Positions 33,133 through 40,745 of a stretch of 48,161 bases of DNA are shown here, piece by piece. Where the stretch lies: positions 1 through 48,161 of the forward strand of contig CALXSA010000004.1 in assembly GCA_944390995.1 (NCBI GenBank), read 5' to 3'. This DNA is from an uncultured Clostridia bacterium (lineage in GTDB: Bacteria > Bacillota_A > Clostridia > TANB77 > CAG-508). The translations under genes were made by a program, and so were the position numbers. The first letter of the stretch is position 1, and each line of letters opens with the position of its first letter. The notes under the pieces were generated by a model. That model did not search any database. It was not told where the DNA came from and saw only the letters and a program-made list of their open reading frames with translations.

Positions 33133-34719
33133 ATGATAGCATTAGATAAGTTTAAGGGTGATGAGGGAAGGAAAGTACTAGCTTGTAAGTATAAAAACGA
33201 AGTTAGGTCTTTGGATTTTGAAGTGGAGAGTTTGGAAGATGTTGAACCAATTGACTTGACCACAAGAGATGGAAGGAGAGTATACCAAAGAGGAATTCTA
33301 TATATAATGGGAATGGCTTTTAATAGGGTGTATCCAAAAGCGCTTCTTACAGTGATTTGCCAGCTTTCAAACTCAATTTACTGTAGTGTTGAGAATATGA
33401 AGGTTACAGATGAGATGATAAAAAGCATAAAAGAGGAAATGCAAAAGTTGGTGGACGAGAATTTGCCAATAAAGAAAATTGAGATGACAAAAGAGGAAGC
33501 AGAGAAGTTTTATCAAAAGGAAAATACTTTAAGGGGCAGATTGCAACTTGACAATAAGTATAAAGATAATGTTTCTTTGTATTTTTGCAAAGACTATTAC
33601 AATTATTTTTATGGTGTGATGCCAATTAGTACAGGATACATCAATTTGTTTGATGTTGTAAAATACCATGACGGCTTTTTGCTAAGGTATCCAGACAAAA
33701 GAACGCCTAATAGAATAGATAAATATGTTGAGACTAAGAAGTTGTTGCAAACACTTGAGGAGTACGACGATATTCACGAAGTGCTTGGAGTAAATACAAT
33801 ATATAAGTTGAACAAGAAAATTGAGCAAGGTGGAGAAAAGGAACTAATTCTTTTGGCAGAGGCATTGCACGAGAAGAAGATATCTGACATTGCTGATAAG
33901 ATTGTAAAAAGAAAAGGCGTGAAAATGATATTGATTGCAGGGCCATCTTCATCTGGAAAGACCACGTTTGCGCAAAGATTGGGAATTCAGCTTAAGTTAA
34001 ATGGAATTAAACCGATAACAATTTCAGTGGATAACTATTTTGTGGAAAGAGAACAGACGCCAAGAGACGAAAACGGAAACTATGATTTCGAAAGACTTGA
34101 TGCAATAGACCTTGACTTGTTCAATGACCATTTAACAAAGTTGCTAAATGGGGAAGAAGTTCAATTGCCAGTATTCGACTTCAAGACGGGCAGCAAAAGT
34201 TTTACAGGTGAAACTGTTAAAATGAGGAACAACGAAGTCCTTGTGATTGAGGGGATTCACTGTTTAAATGACAAACTAACATCAGCAATCCCAAGAGAAC
34301 AAAAATATAAAATATATATAAGTGCTTTGACAGTGCTAAACATAGACTATTACAATAGAATTTCAACAACAGACACTAGATTAATACGTAGACTTGTAAG
34401 AGACTATAATTTCAGAGGATATGAAGCATTGCACACTTTGCAAAACTGGGATATGGTAAACAGAGGCGAAGAAAACAATATTTTCCCTTACCAGGAAGAA
34501 GCAGACAGCATGTTTAACACATCACTAATTTATGAAATATCGGTGCTAAAAAAATATGCGATGCCATTGCTAAAAGCAATAGATAGTTCGCATCCAGAGT
34601 ATGCAGAGGCGCAGAGTTTGTATGAACTATTGAAATATTTTGATGATATTGGAGATGAGTATATTCCGAAAAATTCGCTTATTCGTGAATTTATTGGTGG
34701 GAGCATCTTCGAGGTGTAG
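33133..34719 (+). CDS. Nucleoside (uridine) kinase with N-terminal TGS/ThrRS-like domains
   Basis: A 528-aa fusion seen in Clostridia: residues about 1-240 resemble the TGS and second additional domain of threonyl-tRNA synthetase (RNA-interaction type), and residues about 260-470 are a uridine kinase/phosphoribulokinase-family P-loop domain with GPSSSGKTT (about residue 270), SVDNYFVER and FDFKTG. It probably phosphorylates uridine or cytidine, possibly under control of an RNA or other ligand bound by the N-terminus; that control is inference. Start is ATG 33133, five bases after GGAGG; the ATG at 33121 lies in that ribosome site. Its leader is unusual (see 32906-33126). Confidence 0.85.
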   Translation: MIALDKFKGDEGRKVLACKYKNEVRSLDFEVESLEDVEPIDLTTRDGRRVYQRGILYIMGMAFNRVYPKALLTVICQLSNSIYCSVENMKVTDEMIKSIKEEMQKLVDENLPIKKIEMTKEEAEKFYQKENTLRGRLQLDNKYKDNVSLYFCKDYYNYFYGVMPISTGYINLFDVVKYHDGFLLRYPDKRTPNRIDKYVETKKLLQTLEEYDDIHEVLGVNTIYKLNKKIEQGGEKELILLAEALHEKKISDIADKIVKRKGVKMILIAGPSSSGKTTFAQRLGIQLKLNGIKPITISVDNYFVEREQTPRDENGNYDFERLDAIDLDLFNDHLTKLLNGEEVQLPVFDFKTGSKSFTGETVKMRNNEVLVIEGIHCLNDKLTSAIPREQKYKIYISALTVLNIDYYNRISTTDTRLIRRLVRDYNFRGYEALHTLQNWDMVNRGEENNIFPYQEEADSMFNTSLIYEISVLKKYAMPLLKAIDSSHPEYAEAQSLYELLKYFDDIGDEYIPKNSLIREFIGGSIFEV

Positions 34720-34723
34720 AAGA

Positions 34724-34846
34724 GTTGCAAAATAATTACAATTTTGGCTGTGTCAAATTTTATTTGAAACGCGGTTACATACACCACGTATGCGCCCTTG
34801 CCTTTCAAACAAAATTTTCCTTGCCAAAATTTAATTCTTTTGCAAC
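34724..34846. repeat. Hairpin element with site-specific arms, copy 3
   Basis: Nearly identical core to copy 2 (15608-15730). Site-specific arms GTTGCAAAA (34724-34732) and TTTTGCAAC (34838-34846) pair. Relative to copy 2, a C:G pair in the inner arm has become T:A on both strands (AAATTTC/GAAATTT to AAATTTT/AAAATTT), a compensatory change. A second shared stretch lies downstream (34869-34896). Confidence 0.85.
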
Positions 34847-34957
34847 AGCAAGAATGGCAAGAAATTAAAGCTAGCCAAAAAGCAATTCTTTTTCAAACAA
34901 TGAGTATGCAGAACGGTTAAAGTCAATATTTAGAGAACAAGAAAAGGGGGAGTGAAG

Positions 34958-35272
34958 ATGGGAAGAAAGTTTACAGAAATAGATGAGGAATTTGTTTGTG
35001 AAAATTGTGGCGCGAAAGTTGCACCATTGGGGTACTCATGCAGGAACCACTGCCCAAAATGCTTGCATTCTAAGCATGTTGATATTAACCCAGGGGACAG
35101 AGAAGAAGAATGTCACGGAATGTTAGAGCCAATTAAGGTTGAGCTTGATAGTAAAAAAGGATATATTATAGTTTTTAGGTGCAAAAAATGTGGGAAAATA
35201 AGAAAAAACAAAGCTGCGAAGGATGATAACATGGACTTGCTTATTAAGCTAACAGCAAGCGAGAATTATTGA
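34958..35272 (+). CDS. RNHCP-domain zinc-ribbon protein
   Basis: A 104-aa protein with three pairs of cysteines: CENCGAKV near residue 14, then SCRNHCPKCLHS, which contains the family signature RNHCP, and CKKCGK near the end. These make two zinc ribbons, suggesting nucleic-acid or ribosome binding; the biochemical role is unknown. Start is ATG 34958 after GGGGGAG; a GTG six bases earlier is in frame but inside that site. It is monocistronic, followed by a hairpin made from the CGTCCAAG repeat. Confidence 0.88.
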   Translation: MGRKFTEIDEEFVCENCGAKVAPLGYSCRNHCPKCLHSKHVDINPGDREEECHGMLEPIKVELDSKKGYIIVFRCKKCGKIRKNKAAKDDNMDLLIKLTASENY

Positions 35273-35285
35273 ATTAGTTGTGAAT

Positions 35286-35332
35286 TGAGGACACACGCCT
35301 TGGACGTTGGGGACACTCCTTTTCGTCCAAGG
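35286..35332. terminator. Hairpin made from the CGTCCAAG repeat
   Basis: CCTTGGACG (35298-35306) pairs perfectly with CGTCCAAGG (35324-35332); the loop contains TTGGGGACACTCC, the reverse complement of the repeat's GAGTGTCCCCAA. It sits between convergent RNHCP and U32 genes and is followed by TTTAT. Here the dispersed repeat may act as a terminator for both. Confidence 0.65.
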
Positions 35333-35333
35333 T

Positions 35334-35558
35334 TTATACTTCTCTGCTTAAGTTGCCGTGTGTGTATTGTTTTCCTTCTAGTTTTTTGCCTTTGCATGCG
35401 GCTTCGGCAGCTTCGTTGATTTCTTTTATATTTTCGTCTAATATATCTATTCTTAAGTAATGCATTTCTGGCACGAGGTGTGTTATTGCAGTGATTTTGC
35501 TATTAAATATTGTGGTTACTGTTTGTACGTTATCTGGCAAAATTCGAAAATCAAATCC
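35334..35558 (-). pseudogene. Frameshifted C-terminal part of the U32 peptidase
   Basis: After the frame break at 35559 the protein sequence continues in another frame as GFDFRILPDNVQTVTTIFNS and runs to a stop at 35334-35336. U32 proteins of this class normally read on from YYLRDRLGF into an RTTIFNS-type end, so this is the natural C-terminus of the upstream ORF and not a separate gene, although an internal ATG (35540) makes it look like a 68-aa ORF. Confidence 0.8.
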
Positions 35559-37815
35559 GAAGTCTATCTCGCAAGTAGTATTTGTTATGAGATTGGCATC
35601 TCATCTTGCACTGCGGATAACATCTATTAGAATTGCCGAGTACACAGTAGTTCATTTTCATTATTGGTGCATTTCCATATACGATTAATTCTAGTGGCAC
35701 ATGCTGGTTTTCAATTTGCATAATGTTGGAAATGTCGTTTAAATTGAGTTCTTCAGATAGGGTTACTCTACTTAGGCCCAGGCTTTTTAGTACGTTTATA
35801 CTAACTGAGTTGAAGGCGTTTAAAGTAAAATTCCCTATAAATTCATATTGCTTTTTGTATTTTTCTAACAATTCAAAGTCTGCTAAATTTGAAACCACAA
35901 AACCACGAATATTGTATTCTTTTACATAATCTTCTAACCCATGCTTAATAACATTTTTGTAATTTGTTTTTATGATTGCTGGCATATAAATATATGTTGC
36001 AAACTTAGAGCATATAGTTTTTAGGGCATCAGAGTATCTCTTATTCATAAAATATCGCAATGGAACATATGCACAAGATATGTATTTGTTAGATAGCTTA
36101 GAATAGTCGAGCTCTGGGTTTATAATATTAAAGTAGGCAGCAACATGTTTGTCATTTTCGTTTTCTAAAGACACGGTTTCGGCACTTGCTAAATATTTAT
36201 TGCGTAGATTTTCTAATTTATTCTCGCTATAGTTGCTTTCTCTTTTTACTCTAGAAATAATAATATTTTCTATTCTTGTTAAAGCCATTCTTCTAATCTC
36301 GTTTAATTTCCTGATGCTTGGAAGAAATACTTTTTTGTCCATATCAACTTCAATTTCTGTGAACTCGAAAGGGGTATCTGTTGTTTTGGAAATTTGCTTT
36401 TTAACTCTTTCCTCTGTTGTAGGAGCATTGATGGACCTTTCGGGGATTAAGTCGGACTGTATTTTTACAGAAATATTTTTATATAGTCTTCCACTGCCTT
36501 GTACGCTAACTTCCATAACGACAGGCTCATTTTTCTTAATATGTATTGTACATTTTAGTGGAAGTTTCTTTTGCTCTGCTTCATAAGAAGCCTTGGCTTG
36601 AGTTGTAAGGGATTTGCTAGAAAGTTTATAAACTTTATCTCCAATATGTATATTTCCTTTCATTCTTCCGATTGTTACCTTGCTACCAACTCCAGCGCTA
36701 GGGACATTTGAGTTGTTTTGGCACAATTCAGATACAGTATATTTTGTATTCTCCTTCTCAAAATTGATTGTATCACCAATCGCTATATTTGAATTTAGCT
36801 GCAATTTTATATGTCCCTTCAATCTGTTGTAACCAGCGACATTTCCTACATATATTCCCATATGATTTGGTTTTTCTTTAAAAACTAAATTGCGATTTTC
36901 CAATGTTGACAAATGCCCGGTTGAGAATTCGCCTCTATTAAACACTTGCTTAAGGTCTTGCACATCTTTTGGGTCGATGGCATAATTCTTGCCACTTAAA
37001 GCCATATCAATGTATTTCCTGTAAATTCGAGTAACAGTTGCAACATATTCAGGAGTTTTCAATCTTCCTTCAATTTTAAAACAGTCAACGCCCGCGTTTA
37101 TAAGGTCTGGCAGATATTCTAAAGAGCACAAATCGCGCGGACTAATTAAAAAGCCTTTATCTATAACCTTGTCCGAGGTTTTAACACCGTTGTTTTTTTC
37201 TTCAATCAACTCGTATGGTAACCTGCATGGCTGAGCGCATCTACCGCGGTTGCCAGAACGACCTCCTACCATACTAGAAAAAAGACATTGTCCAGAATAA
37301 GAAATGCAAAGTGCGCCATGTACAAAGGTCTCGATTTCTATTTTAGAATTGCTACAAATATATTCAATTTCCTCAATAGACAGTTCTCTTGCAAGGACCA
37401 CTCGCTTAAAGCCAAGTTCCTCAAGCTTTTGCACACCTTCTAAATTGTGAATGGTCATTTGAGTGCTTGCATGAATATCAATTTCTGGAAATAACTTCAT
37501 TAGAAGCTTAGCAAGTCCAATATCTTGTACAATAAAAGCATCTGCTCCGAATTCGTATGCTTTTTGAGCTAGCTCAAGAGCCTCTTTAAATTCGTGGTCT
37601 TTGATTAAAGTATTTAAAGTCAAGTGAGTTTTTACATTTCGCAAAGAACAATAATTAATAACTTCTTCTAATTGACCATAATCGAAATTTGTAGCAGAGG
37701 CACGAGCATTAAACAAACTACCACCTAGGTATACGCTATCTGCGCCATTTTGAACGGCAGCTTTCAAACATTCAAAATCACCTACAGGAGCCAAAAGTTC
37801 AACATTCTTTTTCAT
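35551..37815 (-). CDS. U32 family peptidase (DUF3656-containing), interrupted by a 1-bp frameshift
   Basis: A U32-family protein, annotated as collagenase-like peptidase in many genomes; members of this broad family also act in RNA hydroxylation (TrhP/RlhA type). It begins VELLAPVGDFECLKAA, contains the U32 signature region (ETFVHGALCISYSGQCLFSS) with GGRSGNRGRCAQPCR, a DUF3656 middle (about residues 370-500), and a C-terminal Cys-rich end (RCYPQCKMRCQSHNKYYLRD). One extra G at about 35559 (plus strand) ends this frame at LRI-stop; the natural end lies in the next frame (35334-35558). Start ATG 37815 follows GGAGG. It may be a true mutation or a base-calling error; the loss is about 70 residues. 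Confidence 0.87.
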   Translation of the reverse strand: MKKNVELLAPVGDFECLKAAVQNGADSVYLGGSLFNARASATNFDYGQLEEVINYCSLRNVKTHLTLNTLIKDHEFKEALELAQKAYEFGADAFIVQDIGLAKLLMKLFPEIDIHASTQMTIHNLEGVQKLEELGFKRVVLARELSIEEIEYICSNSKIEIETFVHGALCISYSGQCLFSSMVGGRSGNRGRCAQPCRLPYELIEEKNNGVKTSDKVIDKGFLISPRDLCSLEYLPDLINAGVDCFKIEGRLKTPEYVATVTRIYRKYIDMALSGKNYAIDPKDVQDLKQVFNRGEFSTGHLSTLENRNLVFKEKPNHMGIYVGNVAGYNRLKGHIKLQLNSNIAIGDTINFEKENTKYTVSELCQNNSNVPSAGVGSKVTIGRMKGNIHIGDKVYKLSSKSLTTQAKASYEAEQKKLPLKCTIHIKKNEPVVMEVSVQGSGRLYKNISVKIQSDLIPERSINAPTTEERVKKQISKTTDTPFEFTEIEVDMDKKVFLPSIRKLNEIRRMALTRIENIIISRVKRESNYSENKLENLRNKYLASAETVSLENENDKHVAAYFNIINPELDYSKLSNKYISCAYVPLRYFMNKRYSDALKTICSKFATYIYMPAIIKTNYKNVIKHGLEDYVKEYNIRGFVVSNLADFELLEKYKKQYEFIGNFTLNAFNSVSINVLKSLGLSRVTLSEELNLNDISNIMQIENQHVPLELIVYGNAPIMKMNYCVLGNSNRCYPQCKMRCQSHNKYYLRDRLRI

Positions 37816-37909
37816 TATTATTTTAACCTCCATTCGAGCTAAGTTAACTATATTTCCATACTAACTCCATTCGAGCTAATAGGCTTTGCCGAAAAATGTA
37901 ATTATTTGT
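37816..37909 (-). promoter_or_regulatory. U32 leader with duplicated GCTCGAATGGAG
   Basis: The leader has TAGCTCGAATGGAG twice, 33 bases apart (37864-37877 and 37831-37845 on the minus strand), the second giving the ribosome site. The same string occurs in both leader copies before the kinase (32957-32970 and 33113-33126). Confidence 0.6.
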
Positions 37910-37915
37910 AATCAT

Positions 37916-37944
37916 ATTATATTATAAAAATGGTGAAAATGCAA
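37916..37944 (-). promoter_or_regulatory. Sigma-A promoter of the U32 gene
   Basis: On the minus strand: TTGCAT (37944-37939), 17 bp, TATAAT (37921-37916). Confidence 0.75.
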
Positions 37945-37957
37945 TAAATCTAATGTA

Positions 37958-37984
37958 ACAAAAAATTAAAGCTGGCATAATATA
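37958..37984 (+). promoter_or_regulatory. Possible sigma-K-like promoter of the Cys-rich gene
   Basis: AC (37958-37959), 16 bp, CATAATATA (37976-37984), which fits the late mother-cell sporulation pattern AC-N16/17-CATAnnnTA. An extended -10 for sigma-A (TGG-CATAAT) is the alternative. Confidence 0.4.
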
Positions 37985-38013
37985 TAGAAATAAAAAAAGG
38001 AGGATGATTAAGT

Positions 38014-38175
38014 ATGCAAGAAGAAGTAAGAAATTGTGGATGCGATTGCAACTGTAACAACAATTGTGGTTTGTTTGGAAACCTATTCGGTGGTTGCGGA
38101 TGCGGAGATAACAGTATGTTATTCTTTATACTAATATTTTTAATATTATTCTGCAACTGTGGTTGCAACAGATAG
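38014..38175 (+). CDS. 53-aa Cys-rich small protein with a hydrophobic segment
   Basis: ATG 38014 follows AAAGGAGG. The protein has ten cysteines in three clusters (NCGCDCNCNNNC, GGCGCG, CNCGCN), Asn and Gly rich, around a hydrophobic run MLFFILIFLILF (about residues 35-46). It lacks a cleavable signal or leader-peptide cleavage motif, so I cannot assign it to a known peptide family. The possible sigma-K-like promoter and the composition suggest a spore-coat or metal-binding role, both inference. It is divergent from the U32 gene and convergent with dapA. Confidence 0.7.
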   Translation: MQEEVRNCGCDCNCNNNCGLFGNLFGGCGCGDNSMLFFILIFLILFCNCGCNR

Positions 38176-38182
38176 GAACATA

Positions 38183-38215
38183 GGACGGAGAAAAAGCTGT
38201 TTTTTTCCTCCGTCC
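38183..38215. terminator. Hairpin between the Cys-rich gene and dapA
   Basis: GGACGGAG (38183-38190) pairs with CTCCGTCC (38208-38215), with an inner AAAAA/TTTTT pairing. It separates convergent genes and could serve both; no external T-run. Confidence 0.6.
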
Positions 38216-38226
38216 CCAAAAACAGT

Positions 38227-39108
38227 TTAATATTTGAAGTCTTTTAATGCTGCATTTATTTTCTCTTTGCCTTTTTCAGTTAGTTCAACAAGTGGAAGTC
38301 TTGGAATTCCACATTCAAACCCAATTTTACTCATGGCGTATTTTACAGGAATTGGGTTTACCTCGCAGAATAGAGCGTTCATTAAAGGAAGGGCATATAG
38401 TTGTGAAGCACAAGCTTTTTGCCAGTTTCCGGTTAGATAATCCATTACCATATCATGTGTGAATTTTGGATATAAGTTAGAAAATACTGAAATCACACCC
38501 AGTCCGCCGAGAGAGAGAATTGGTATTGTTTGGTCATCATTTCCAGAGTATATTGTTAGTTCGTCCTTACATAAATTTGCTATTTTTGCAACCTGAGAAA
38601 TATCACCGCTTGCTTCTTTTACAGCAACAATATTTGGAACTTTTGAAAGTTCTAGGCATGTTTCTGGTGCTATATTAACTCCGGTTCTACTAGGTACATT
38701 GTACAAGATAATAGGAAGGTCTACGCTTTCTGCAATTTTGGTATAATGTGTGACTAACCCTGCCTGAGTTGTTTTGTTGTAATATGGTGTTACTAAAAGC
38801 AATGCATTAACGCCTACACTCTGTGAATATTTAGACATCGCTATTGCCTCTTTTGTATTGTTTCCACCAGTGCCAGCGATAATTGGAACTCTGCCATTTG
38901 CAACCTTGACGCTAAATTCAATTGCAGATTTCCTTTCCTCAAGGCTCATTGTAGAAGATTCGCCAGTGGTTCCACAAATGATTAAACTGTCAATACCTTC
39001 TAAAATTTGAAATTCAATTAGTTTTCTGAATTGTTCGAAATCTATTCCGTCATTAGTAAAAGGAGTGACTAGCGCAGTTCCGGCTCCTTTAAAAATTACA
39101 TCCTTCAT
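38227..39108 (-). CDS. dapA: 4-hydroxy-tetrahydrodipicolinate synthase
   Basis: DapA condenses pyruvate with aspartate semialdehyde in lysine/diaminopimelate synthesis. The 293-aa protein has GTALVTPF, CGTTGESSTMS, the YNVPSRTG segment with the proton-relay Tyr, and the Schiff-base Lys in VAVKEASGDI, and ends with SNLYPKF-type sequence. All catalytic positions I know are present. AAAGGG precedes ATG 39108. Asd, the enzyme that makes its substrate, lies 2.7 kb downstream on the same strand but is separately transcribed. The upstream spacer holds no promoter that I can defend on this strand. Confidence 0.97.
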   Translation of the reverse strand: MKDVIFKGAGTALVTPFTNDGIDFEQFRKLIEFQILEGIDSLIICGTTGESSTMSLEERKSAIEFSVKVANGRVPIIAGTGGNNTKEAIAMSKYSQSVGVNALLLVTPYYNKTTQAGLVTHYTKIAESVDLPIILYNVPSRTGVNIAPETCLELSKVPNIVAVKEASGDISQVAKIANLCKDELTIYSGNDDQTIPILSLGGLGVISVFSNLYPKFTHDMVMDYLTGNWQKACASQLYALPLMNALFCEVNPIPVKYAMSKIGFECGIPRLPLVELTEKGKEKINAALKDFKY

Positions 39109-39214
39109 AAAAAAATATCATCCCTTTCTATAATTTGGTGAAGTTTCGGCTAATATAAGTCGTATATAACTTCAGCTTTACTAATGTATATGGGCAAAAT
39201 ATAAAATATATGAA

Positions 39215-39243
39215 TTGACATAAAGCTAAATTGGCTGTATAAT
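39215..39243 (+). promoter_or_regulatory. Perfect consensus sigma-A promoter
   Basis: TTGACA (39215-39220), 17 bp, TATAAT (39238-39243): full consensus in both boxes, 50 bp before the orphan gene at 39294. Confidence 0.9.
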
Positions 39244-39293
39244 AGCTATGTATCACGTTATAATCTCTGGAATGCTCACAAGGAGGTATCTTT

Positions 39294-39674
39294 ATGAAAA
39301 GTGGAAATTCCCGGAAAGTAAGTAAGAAGGAAACGGTCATCCATGAAATTTTGGAGGGAGTAAAAACTGCTTTCAACTCAATTCCGGCGGAAGAAAGGAA
39401 AAACTTTTCAGCAGTTCATGTAAATGTAAAGGAAGAACCTGAGTGGGTTCGTATTGTAAGTATGGTGGAAATGAAGAACCACGATACGTTTCCGCGTGAG
39501 AGAGATTATTCTCACGTCAAGTTGTTCAAGGATAGTGACAGGCTGAAGACATTTCATAAGAGCAAGTACAGCATTATGGATAGTGTAATGCACCTTGCTG
39601 AGCAAGAAGGCTATTCTTCTTGGGAAGATGCCGATGGTGATACCGAAATTTGGGTGTTCACCAAAATTGAGTGA
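39294..39674 (+). CDS. Hypothetical protein, 126 aa
   Basis: Unknown family. A Lys/Glu-rich soluble protein without cysteines, signal peptide or membrane segment; residues 13-35 look helical, then alternating strands (VHVNVKEEPEWVRIVSMVEM) and a C-terminal Trp/acidic part (EDADGDTEIWVFTK). It has AAGGAGG before ATG 39294, a perfect sigma-A promoter and its own terminator, so it should be well expressed. Codons are less A/T-biased than the neighbours (CGG, CCG, GTC and GAG appear), which hints at recent arrival. No function is proposed. Confidence 0.75.
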   Translation: MKSGNSRKVSKKETVIHEILEGVKTAFNSIPAEERKNFSAVHVNVKEEPEWVRIVSMVEMKNHDTFPRERDYSHVKLFKDSDRLKTFHKSKYSIMDSVMHLAEQEGYSSWEDADGDTEIWVFTKIE

Positions 39675-39714
39675 TGTACAGGGGAGGAAAGTGATATAAT
39701 AATCATTTTCAAGA

Positions 39715-39750
39715 GGAGCTTTGGCATTGGCTGGAGCTCCGAATTTTTTT
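39715..39750 (+). terminator. Terminator of the hypothetical gene
   Basis: GGAGCT (39715-39720) pairs with AGCTCC (39735-39740), followed by GAATTTTTTT. The rest of the spacer to 39986 has no gene that I can see; AAGGAGAGG at 39959-39967 lies rather far from the sufC start. Confidence 0.75.
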
Positions 39751-39986
39751 GGTGAACAAGACGGTCAAAGATTGCAATGCCTATTGAAATGAGAGCTGAA
39801 AAGTGGTAAAATGTTGGTGGCGAAAAGCCAAAAGTTTACAATCTAAAAGAGTACAATCTGGAAACTATATATATGACTTTATGAGGTGTGGCATTGTAAA
39901 ATTAGCCCAAGAAGAAATAGGTTTATAGGTACAACCAGAAAAACCTAAATATTAAATAAGGAGAGGAAGGTTTTATACAAGACAAT

Positions 39987-40718
39987 ATGTTAGAATTAAT
40001 TGATATATATTTTTCAAGAGATAATAAAAACATTTTAAAAAATGTTAATTTAAAAATAGACAACGAGAAAATGGTTGTTATTACAGGCCCAAACGGTTCT
40101 GGTAAGTCTACATTGGCAAAAATAATTATGGGAATAGAAAAGCCGGATTCTGGCAAAATTATTTTTGATGGTGAAGACATTACAGATATGGGAATAACTG
40201 AAAGAGCAAAGAAAGGCATTGGTTTTGCTTTCCAACAGCCGGTAAGATTTAAAGGTTTAACCGTAAAGGACTTAATTGAAATTTCATCAGGAGATACTAT
40301 GAAAGTATGTGATGCGTGTAACGTTCTTGCTGATGTGGGACTTTGTGCTCAAGAATATTTGAATAGAGAGATAGATAGCGGACTTTCTGGCGGAGAGTTA
40401 AAGAGAATTGAGATAGCAATGCTTGCTGCAAAGAAATCAAAACTAACTATTTTTGATGAGCCGGAAGCGGGAATTGATTTATGGAGTTTTAACAATCTTA
40501 TTTCTGTGTTTGAAAAGATGCATGAGGATATAAAAGGCTCGATAGTTATAATTTCACATCAAGAAAGAATATTAAATATTGCAGACGAAATTGTTTTGAT
40601 AAAAGATGGCAAGGTTGAAAAACATGGTGAAAGAGATGAGATGTTGCCACAAATTTTTGGGAAAATAAAGCCATGCCACAAGGTTGATAAGAATGTGTCA
40701 TGCAATAAAAATGTATAG
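39987..40718 (+). CDS. sufC: SufC-type Fe-S assembly ATPase (SMS/SUF minimal pair)
   Basis: An ABC-type ATPase of the SUF scaffold complex. The 243-aa protein has Walker A GPNGSGKST, the Q-loop region FAFQQPVRF, signature LSGGELKR and Walker B TIFDEPEAGID, with no membrane segment. It ends in a Cys-containing tail (PCHKVDKNVSCNKNV) that I do not know from E. coli SufC. Its only partner is the next gene, 28 bp downstream; sufS, sufU and sufD are absent. ATG 39987 is 19 bases after the purine-rich AGGAGAGG, an unusual spacing, so the true start might be a nearby codon. Confidence 0.85.
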   Translation: MLELIDIYFSRDNKNILKNVNLKIDNEKMVVITGPNGSGKSTLAKIIMGIEKPDSGKIIFDGEDITDMGITERAKKGIGFAFQQPVRFKGLTVKDLIEISSGDTMKVCDACNVLADVGLCAQEYLNREIDSGLSGGELKRIEIAMLAAKKSKLTIFDEPEAGIDLWSFNNLISVFEKMHEDIKGSIVIISHQERILNIADEIVLIKDGKVEKHGERDEMLPQIFGKIKPCHKVDKNVSCNKNV

Positions 40719-40745
40719 AAAAATTAGAAAGGAGAATAGTTTTTA

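Noticed and set aside
35334..35540. Separate 68-aa gene
   Set aside because: It is the frameshifted natural end of the U32 protein, as shown by continuity after removing one base.
35556..35562. TGA read-through (alternative genetic code) to explain the U32 break
   Set aside because: Reading through TGA continues in a frame that stops soon and does not match the family; other genes end normally at TGA (mnmA, 39674).
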